The notes beneath the pieces are model-generated. The model did no database searches, was not told the DNA's origin, and saw only the letters and a list, made by a program, of their open reading frames with translations. A DNA stretch of 64,000 nucleotides from Amylostereum areolatum (lineage: Eukaryota > Basidiomycota > Agaricomycetes > Russulales > Stereaceae). Where the stretch lies: NCBI GenBank assembly GCA_012932865.1, contig SAXG01000067.1, positions 62,001 through 126,000 on the forward strand, in the 5' to 3' direction. Of this stretch, positions 57,617 to 64,000 are shown one piece after another. The position numbers and the translations under genes were made by a program. Each line of letters opens with the position of its first letter. The first letter of the stretch is position 1.

Positions 57617-59118
57617 ATGCCTACCGAATTCCACCCTGTTCATCGTCTCTCTTCTTCGCGCCACGACCTTGATATCCTTTGTGTGTCCCTCAGCTTCGAC
57701 GGCACATTCGCGGCAAGCGGCGGTCTCGACTGCACGCTCAAGATCAGCGATGTTGAACACGGTGCTCTCCGCCATACGATCCGTTTCCATAGGCCAGTCG
57801 TAGGATTGACTTGGCTTCCATATACCAAGGTGCCCGAGCTGGTCTGTGGATGTGACGATGGTACTATCGCCAATGTTTTAATTGATAGGGTGAGTATGAC
57901 CTCCATCGTTGAAGATCTAAATTGCTCTTACCGAACGGCAGGCACATCTACATGTCTATTCCTTCAAAGCATGGTCGCACGATGTACGCTTCATTGCCTT
58001 CGACGCCAAGCGTCGCGAGCTCGTAATGGGAGCCGGTTCTGACCTCCGTATCTGGCGTTCCGACCACGATCGTGCGTAAAGCGTGCCATGCATGAACGAG
58101 GCCATGGCTTAATGTCGGATCTCAGACGGGTGGTCCGAGGTATCCCGCATCTCGCTCCCCAAGATCCCAGGCGATACTCGCGGGTCAGAGGTGGCAGTTG
58201 TCGGGCTTAATTGGGGTCGGAATGGACTAGTTGTGCTTTACAAACATCACGGTGTTCAGTACGTCCATCCCTCGACTCTACGTTGACCTCTCGTGACCAA
58301 GCACTTGCTTTGCTCAAGGGTCTGGAACACTTCAAAGCGCAAGGTCGCCCATTCTGTCCCCATTCCTCTTGCGTCAGTACTCTTGACTGTCCCATCCTTC
58401 TCACAATATAACGGAAGCACAGCCTCGGATGCGCGCTATCTCCCAGCGGACTGCACGTTGCCATTTTCAAACCATATATCTGCGATATCTATAGGATCAC
58501 CCCTCTCATGATCGAGCTGACCATCGAACACGAAATGTCGATCGAAGGGACTCACCCCATGATGTATCTTCCAGGCGCTCAGATTGATACTCTGTGCTTC
58601 TGGGATGCGCCAGACAGGCTCTCCGTGTTCAATGCGCTTACAGGCGAGCGTTTACAATGTATCCCATATACCGGTGAGTACACGAACGCCTCGGCTGTTT
58701 AGCTCATTGACCTTGTGGGACCGCTGACTCTAATCCCCAGCAAGTGGCCCTGTCCACGGTCTCTCGGTAGGATATTGCTCCAGAAGTTGCTCTTATTCTT
58801 CCACTAACTTATAACAGATCCAGAAAGTTTATCTGAAATCTGAGGAGAAGATGATCGTTGCCGTAGCTTCACAAACTCAGATTGAGATATTCCAATCTCG
58901 CGCGGGTAAGTGCGCAACCGGTCGCTGTGTGCAATGATGTTCGTCTCATAAGCAGCTAGATTCTTCTGAGAAATCCCGTGTCTCTTTCTTACATAGCCAA
59001 TCGAGGGTCATGACGGCTGTACGTTCTGGTGTGATATTGTGTATGGCAACTACTGATACACTACCAGGTCATCGCGCTTGGTTTAAGCATCCTGGTTTAC
59101 AGAGTGGTGTTGGCTTGA
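57617..59118 (+). CDS. WD40-like protein with C-terminal membrane helix (paralogue 2)
   Basis: ATG 57,617 (MPTEFHPVHRLSSSRHD). Exon 1: LDILCVSLSFDGTFAASGGL, DCTLKISDVEHG and VVGLTWLPYTKVPELVCGCD, typical WD40 strands. Later exons, each bounded by GT..AG introns, are HDVRFIAFDAKRRELVMGAG with LRIWRSDHD, VAVVGLNWGRNGLVVLYKHH, HVAIFKPYICDIYRITPLMI, IDTLCFWDAPDRLSVFNALT and KMIVAVASQTQIEIFQSRA. The last intron (gtacgttctg..ctaccag) joins MTA to VIALGLSILVYRVVLA and stop at 59,118, a membrane helix at the very C-terminus. It shares exon order and final helix with the gene at 34,787-36,277 although the sequences are strongly diverged. Likely a tail-anchored beta-propeller; function unknown. Confidence 0.75.
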
Positions 59119-60069
59119 TCACGAATGCTCGGTTACTGTCATCTCTCCCTATCCATGTGGTATGGTTGAACTGTATCCAATCGTGATGATTCTCCCCCGC
59201 GTTGCGTGCACACCGCCCTTCGCGTGCATCCCCAATCTCCGCTTGTACATTTCCGTCACCGGTTCACGCTCCCAATGAAGGATGATATGCACGTGATCAC
59301 AACAGTGTTAACTGCGACGATATGCTCGCGAAATTGACATGATCATCCACTCACTCAAATACATGTATTACCCCGAAATCTAATTCAGACCGGAGAGGAA
59401 TGAGTAGCCTCCAACTCCAAGTACTCATGATCACTACCCTTGGCGTTGTCGCGCGCACTCGGTGACGCGGCAAGGAGTCTTCTGCTCATTTCGGATTTTT
59501 CCGTCAATCATCGTTCCGATACACTCGAGAGATCGCCCACGCTGTCGGTCGTACGGGCAAGTTGCCTCCCGGACCCCAGGGCCCACGCCACTGGTCTGCG
59601 CCTATCTTACTTCGTGCAAAGTCAACCTTCTTCCTTATCTTCATCTCAGGATTGGACATTGATGCTCTGAGGCGGAGCGAGATCTAGGCCCCACTCTCTT
59701 GCAGGGAGACAAAGGAATAAACGGCAATGCCGAGCAGGTAAGCACCAGTATGTTGGCTCTCGAGTTTACGTGGATCCTTCTCGGGAGGCCATAGCTTCAT
59801 CCAAGATCGATCAGCGCACTTTCCAGAAGGGACACCGGACATGCTGATCAAATATGCCGTCGATTTTGCCTGCAGGTGGAGGTCCGGTAGCGCATCGATG
59901 TTCTAGCGACACCGGATGCTTTCTTTGTTTCTGGTTCCACCTGTGTAAATGCCCTGCTGATACGCGTCAGCCCTGCTATCTACCTATTCGCGCCTTCCCC
60001 GTCCACTTTGGCAAGAGTCTCCGACGCATAACGGCGAATTCCACAGTTCCCATTTCTTCAATTACTACC
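59119..60069. other. Intergenic, no gene seen
   Basis: Open frames at 59,440-59,670 show no family. The 5' part of the next gene could extend into 59,854-60,069, but the sequence there is not convincing coding. Confidence 0.4.
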
Positions 60070-62094
60070 ATGGCGACTACCGATTCTGAGGCGAACAACA
60101 TATTGAGCAAGAGCGTCTTTCACGAGCTCAACGACAGCCAGAAGAGGGCATCTGACCTTTTGGTCAAGTTGGAAGCGCCCTTCAAGTGCCATTGCAAAAA
60201 GGCGACCTGCTCCACGGCAAACGAAGCTATAAGGCTCTTCGTTAAAGCGTCCGAAGTGGTCAAGTTACTCGCTAGTGTGTATTCATCTAAATGCTGGAGA
60301 ATGCCCATGCCGTCTAAACCGTGGCGATAGAGGTTGGACAAGGGCTTACAGAGAGTCTCAATACTCAGAAGGTGACATTGGCTGGATCTCGTGATTTCCA
60401 ACGCAGCTTAACTTGCTTATGATGCTTAGGCAGAATCCGACCCCACTGGCAAGAACGGGCAAGCCGATAAAGATGAGCGCCTGCGTGATCTCCAAACGGA
60501 AGTCAACACATTGCAGAAGGTAAGGGCCGTCTACGCTCTGCCGGCCTACATGTCACTTGATTCTCGCGACACTGTCAGGAAGCTGCAGAATACAGGCAAT
60601 CTATAGAAGATCTGGAAGGGGACCTTGCGGCGGCTAAGGGCGTGCTCACGGAGAGCAACATCGCCTTGAAAGAGGACGCCTTACTGCGTGTTCAAACCAA
60701 AGCCCAGGCCAAGGAGATTGAAGACTTGAAGACGTGCAACGAAGATCTGAAGCAACAATTGGAGGAAAAAACAAAGGAGGTCACCGTGCACCAGAATCGG
60801 GCGAGCGCACAGCAGAAAAAACAAGGTGAGTTCATCATTTGCTCGGTCTGGAAGACACCGAGAATTCTAAATTCACGCCCTGCCGGTATCGTTCTTACAC
60901 AGTAATCAGCGAGGCAAGAGCTCAGAAGGCCCCCCTCATCAGCGTCTCCCCACAAAAAACCACCCAGAAAGGCGCCAAACAAATTCCCATCATTAACTCC
61001 AAGGTGAGTGCATTGTGGCAATGACCATTGATTCCTACCACCCACAAGTTGACGATGGTTAGAATGTCACTACCACGCCCAAGGAGCCGACTTCGGAGAC
61101 GCTGTTGAAAGAGAACTTCGCGCTAAAGGAAACGGTCACCCAGCTCAAACAACACCTTGAAAAAACACAACAGGAATTAGAAGAAGAGCGTCAATCCAGG
61201 ATGGACGTTAATATCGAACTGCGGCCTACGTTGGAAGAAAGCATCCAAGCTGAGCGTATTTTTCATGATGTTTCAGTCCAAGCTGTGTTCTGCACCCCGT
61301 CAGAAACGCCGACGCCGTCTTTTCTTGGCGTAATCGTGGAGAATACGCTTGTCTACCGCGACGCTGCAGTCGCCACGGATGCGATACTTGAATTCCCTAC
61401 GACTCCAGCGGCCCATTCCGAAGACCTAGAATTGACCGATCACATCACAGCCCAGTCCTCGATCTCACAAATACCTGTCCGGCCATCTGGAACAATGGAC
61501 GGGACTTCCTCAGATACCGGAGAAGGTGGTCAACCCTCTCTGAATCATGCTCATGACAACGAACGAGTAAAGCATGGCCAGACGAAGGTGGCTAACGATC
61601 CGCGCACATTATCACCGGGACAGATTAGGAACATGTTCTTAAATTTGGGCTCCGGAGGTGAGTGCTAAATTTTAAATCTCAAAGCTGTGGGTGTTGATCT
61701 AGATGTCACATAGACGAAATATCACGAACGGCGCTATATTACAGAGCCGGGAGTACAATGTTGATCGTACATATGTGGTGTCGAAGCGTGCCCCGGGGGT
61801 CCTACACCTTGGTATGGTGGATAAAAGACATGAAAGGTCAGACAGTTCGAACCCTACACACCCATCCCGCTCGCTGAGAAGCTCGTAGGTCGCTTACCCA
61901 GGGGCAAATTCTGGCAAATTCTCCTCGCCGCGTTCGTCGTGATCATAGCGGCGCTGGCCGCGACAACCCTCCCAGAGCGAGAGGATGATATCGTTGGAGA
62001 GACCCCGGATCACATCGACAGGATCCAGGAAGTCTTGGACAGGCCCCTTTTTCAGCTGCACAAACGACGAGGACAGATGGACGACTGGCTCTGA
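60070..62094 (+). CDS. Coiled-coil protein with C-terminal membrane segment
   Basis: ATG 60,070 (MATTDSEANNILSKSVFHEL). Exons read LNDSQKRASDLLVKLEAPFK, RLRDLQTEVNTLQK, then long heptad-type helix SIEDLEGDLAAAKGVLTESN, DLKQQLEEKTKEVTVHQNRA, a linker, and KENFALKETVTQLKQHLEKT with QQELEEERQSRM (about 61,105-61,200). A less structured part follows to about 61,665. The final exon gives FWQILLAAFVVIIAALAATT, a transmembrane helix, then an acidic/basic tail LFQLHKRRGQMDDWL and stop 62,094. Introns at 60,516, 60,826 and 61,003 have good borders; the joins between 61,660 and 61,880 are uncertain. The last 33 bases of the coding region lie inside dispersed repeat A copy R. Probably anchored in an internal membrane with a cytosolic coiled coil; family not recognised. 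Confidence 0.7.
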
Positions 62095-63572
62095 TTGTTA
62101 TCCCGACAAATGATATACCATGGAATCTGTATACGCATATGCCACGGCGGGACCAGACGTATTCACGAGGGGGAGAAAACGGCTATATATATATATCGAA
62201 CGATAGGATGGAAGGCATCATTGAACAAGTAGCGCGTCGAAAAAGGCAAAGAGGACGTGGACGGAAGGGAAATGGCGCACGCGAGGAAAACGAAGAGGAC
62301 GGAAGGTGGGAGGACGAGTGTTGCGTGTGATGGAGGAGAAACGCTGCGCCGGGAGGGGGCTAATTATGGGCTGTGATACAAAGTGCAAAGAAAGGGCCAG
62401 GAAGAAAAGGCCAGGAGCGTCGCGAGGGAGCATCCCGGTGGACTCACCGATTACGCTTCAAACATCCACGGACTATCAGGTGTCTTGAGCCGTATACCGA
62501 GATGTGAGGACGAGGCTATGCACGTTGACGGTGGCGACATTCCGGCCTTGCCGATACTAGGGGTCCATAGGCTGTTACCTCTGTTGGCATGTTGCAACGA
62601 GCGTGATCTTAAAGGTTAAATATGCGCAAGCACGAGCGGTAAGTCCTTCGCATGGAGCGAGTAGAGCAGGATAGGTACTCAACATGCGCCAATTGAAGAC
62701 GATGGCTTGAGTGATCGTAGGTCTATCGCAGAGGGCCAGAGAACGTGGAAGGTTGCGGGTTTGTGTCGAGATGCCAGCCGACGGCGTACGCTGCAAAGCG
62801 TCCGGCGTCAACAGCTCGCCGCGCGCGACGGGGATACGAGGAGGGGGACCGACCAAGAAGACTCGAACGCAAATTTCTGAAGTCGACGATCAGCATGGTG
62901 TGGTGTTGGGTCGGCTGAGGAGGCGTATGTACCGTGGTTGTAGTGGAGCGTAAGAGCAGCGCATGGTCGCTCTTGTAGGCAGGTTTCAAAAGCAAAGGTA
63001 AACGCAGTAGCAACTTCGTAACCAGCTTCTAATGACTTACTTGGAAAGCGTTAGCGCGGGCTAGCGCGGGCTTAGCGCAGGCTCGCACAGCCACCACGTG
63101 GGCTGAACTCGGGCATCGAGCAGGCTAGCACGGTTGAACTTACACTTCCTCTACTTCCTCTACTTCCTCTACGTTTCCTCTGACCCTGATCCTCTCCTTC
63201 AATTCTCCACCTGGTAGCGCCTTCGACTTGGGGGGTACAGACTCAGGTATGCGGATAGCTCTGTCGAACACAGCGATCGATGCCGACTTCTACCGTTTCT
63301 TCCCAACAGTGCTCAGCCTGGCTCGCATCGGCGACAAACCCGAGTCCTTCCCCCTTCTAGGCTCAGCTAACGAAGGAACGCAAATATACGGATGTCTGTG
63401 GACGACACGCACGTCTGTCACTAGCCAGCTCACGCGTGCTTCCTCGCTCAGCGTATCCCAAGTCCCAAGCCGGCGCGACGGTGCGTTTCGCTCGGGTGGT
63501 CGTCTCCGTTCCCGTTTTCATTTCATCTTTCCCCCCATAGTTCCACTCCTCGGTATATTCGCTCGGGTGAAA

Positions 63573-63590
63573 TACCTGCGCGCGCAGGTA
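63573..63590. repeat. 18-bp perfect palindrome (copy R)
   Basis: Same tacctgcgcgcgcaggta as at 32,613-32,630; three bases outside it the match with copy L ends. Confidence 0.9.
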
Positions 63591-63903
63591 GGACGAAGAC
63601 CCACTCGGTGCACTCGCGGGTGTGCCTTCGTCCAACGGCCCAGCGCCGGTCCCGCAATTTCTGTTCGTCCTTCCCATGTCCGTGCCGCAATCTCCCTCGT
63701 CCCCCTTTGACCATGCTGATCTTGATTCAGGTATCCAGATGTATTGGCGGTCATCTCACCGCGACGCCCCGCAAGACGGGCTCTTGCACCCTGACCTTGA
63801 ACTCGCCTGTCCGCCTCCAGCCGCAGGCCTCCGCGACACTTGACCCCCACCCCGTCGATCAATCATCCTGCCGAACGATATCTCGGATATCATCCTTCAC
63901 GAG

Positions 63904-64000
63904 ATGTCCCATGAGGTCCTTTCGTTCATTCGGCACGGTCCGCGTATCCCCGACTCTTGCTCAGCCGGGGCACAAAGGAAGGGGCTCCCGAATCCGCGCA
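63904..64000 (+). CDS. Possible 5' end of a further BTB gene copy, cut by window edge
   Basis: Reads MSHEVLSFIRHGPRIPDSCS and continues open to the last base, identical to the extended upstream frame of BTB gene 2 (32,300 leftwards). The BTB domain itself would lie beyond the window. Whether this leader is translated is unknown. Confidence 0.3.
   Translation, partial: MSHEVLSFIRHGPRIPDSCSAGAQRKGLPNPR

Larger units (their letters stand above)
62062..64000 (-). repeat. Dispersed repeat A, copy R (inverted)
   Basis: Reverse complement of copy L (1,501-3,048) over 62,062-63,593 and of copy M (32,204-33,498) over 62,704-64,000. It is cut by the window end. R is the only copy continuous with an intact flanking gene (the coiled-coil gene), and at its other end it enters the 5' region of a BTB-type gene as in M. 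It is therefore the best candidate for the original locus from which L and M were copied. It has the perfect palindrome at 63,573-63,590. Confidence 0.9.

Noticed and set aside
62062..64000. Repeat A as a classical DNA transposon or LTR element
   Set aside because: No transposase or reverse transcriptase motif, no constant termini and no target-site duplication could be seen; each copy has different ends.
1..64000. CRISPR array, bacterial operon, prophage or viral genome
   Set aside because: Intron-rich fungal genes throughout; the tandem repeats lack spacers, and no phage or viral protein was recognised.

Overview
The window reads as nuclear DNA of a filamentous basidiomycete, most likely an Agaricomycete. 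Its genes are broken by many short (about 50-65 nt) GT..AG introns. It carries several members of the BTB family that is expanded in mushroom-forming fungi, and recognisable fungal housekeeping families (RMI1-like, SUN-domain, FHA-kinase, CBP80, Prp8, Sec18, PUF6). There is no operon logic. Exon joins were made by eye, so gene ends are better supported than every splice site.

Layout: 1-1,501 holds the broken 5' half of a SNF2-type helicase (minus). It abuts dispersed repeat copy L (1,501-3,048). 3,272-4,225 is a BTB gene and 4,905-10,917 a very large ankyrin gene with a nucleotidyltransferase-like N-terminus (both minus). 11.7-15.2 kb is a gene graveyard: fragments of Prp8, an unidentified gene and cap-binding protein CBP80 lie head to tail on the minus strand with frameshifts and stops. 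Repeat B1 follows, then an apparently complete FHA-domain/Ser-Thr kinase gene (16.3-18.1 kb), a C-rich block (18.6-19.9 kb) and a decayed Sec18/NSF fragment (20.0-21.1 kb). 22.0-23.6 kb is a SUN-domain membrane protein. 25.1-30.5 kb is a repeat-riddled lineage-specific gene containing a hexanucleotide run, five 160-bp tandem units and duplicated exons.

The right half: BTB gene 2 (31.0-32.0 kb), repeat copy M (32.2-33.5 kb), a WD40-like gene ending in a membrane helix (34.8-36.3 kb), repeat B2 (37.5-38.8 kb), three genes of unknown function (39.4-45.0 kb), repeat B3 (45.2-46.2 kb), BTB gene 3 (46.3-47.4 kb), a conserved fungal protein (48.4-49.6 kb), RMI1 (50.5-51.6 kb), a PUF6 C-terminal fragment (51.9-52.6 kb), a gene-poor stretch, an unknown gene (56.0-57.0 kb), a second WD40-like gene with a C-terminal membrane helix (57.6-59.1 kb), a coiled-coil protein with a C-terminal membrane segment (60.1-62.1 kb), and inverted repeat copy R (62,062 to the window end).

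The most striking overall feature is coexistence of intact lineage-expanded genes with at least five broken, intron-containing partial copies of normally essential, single-copy genes, embedded among segmental duplications. This looks like a rapidly rearranging accessory or subtelomere-like region that collects gene fragments at the DNA level. The intact genes do not form a pathway, although RMI1 and the FHA kinase both belong to genome-maintenance families.
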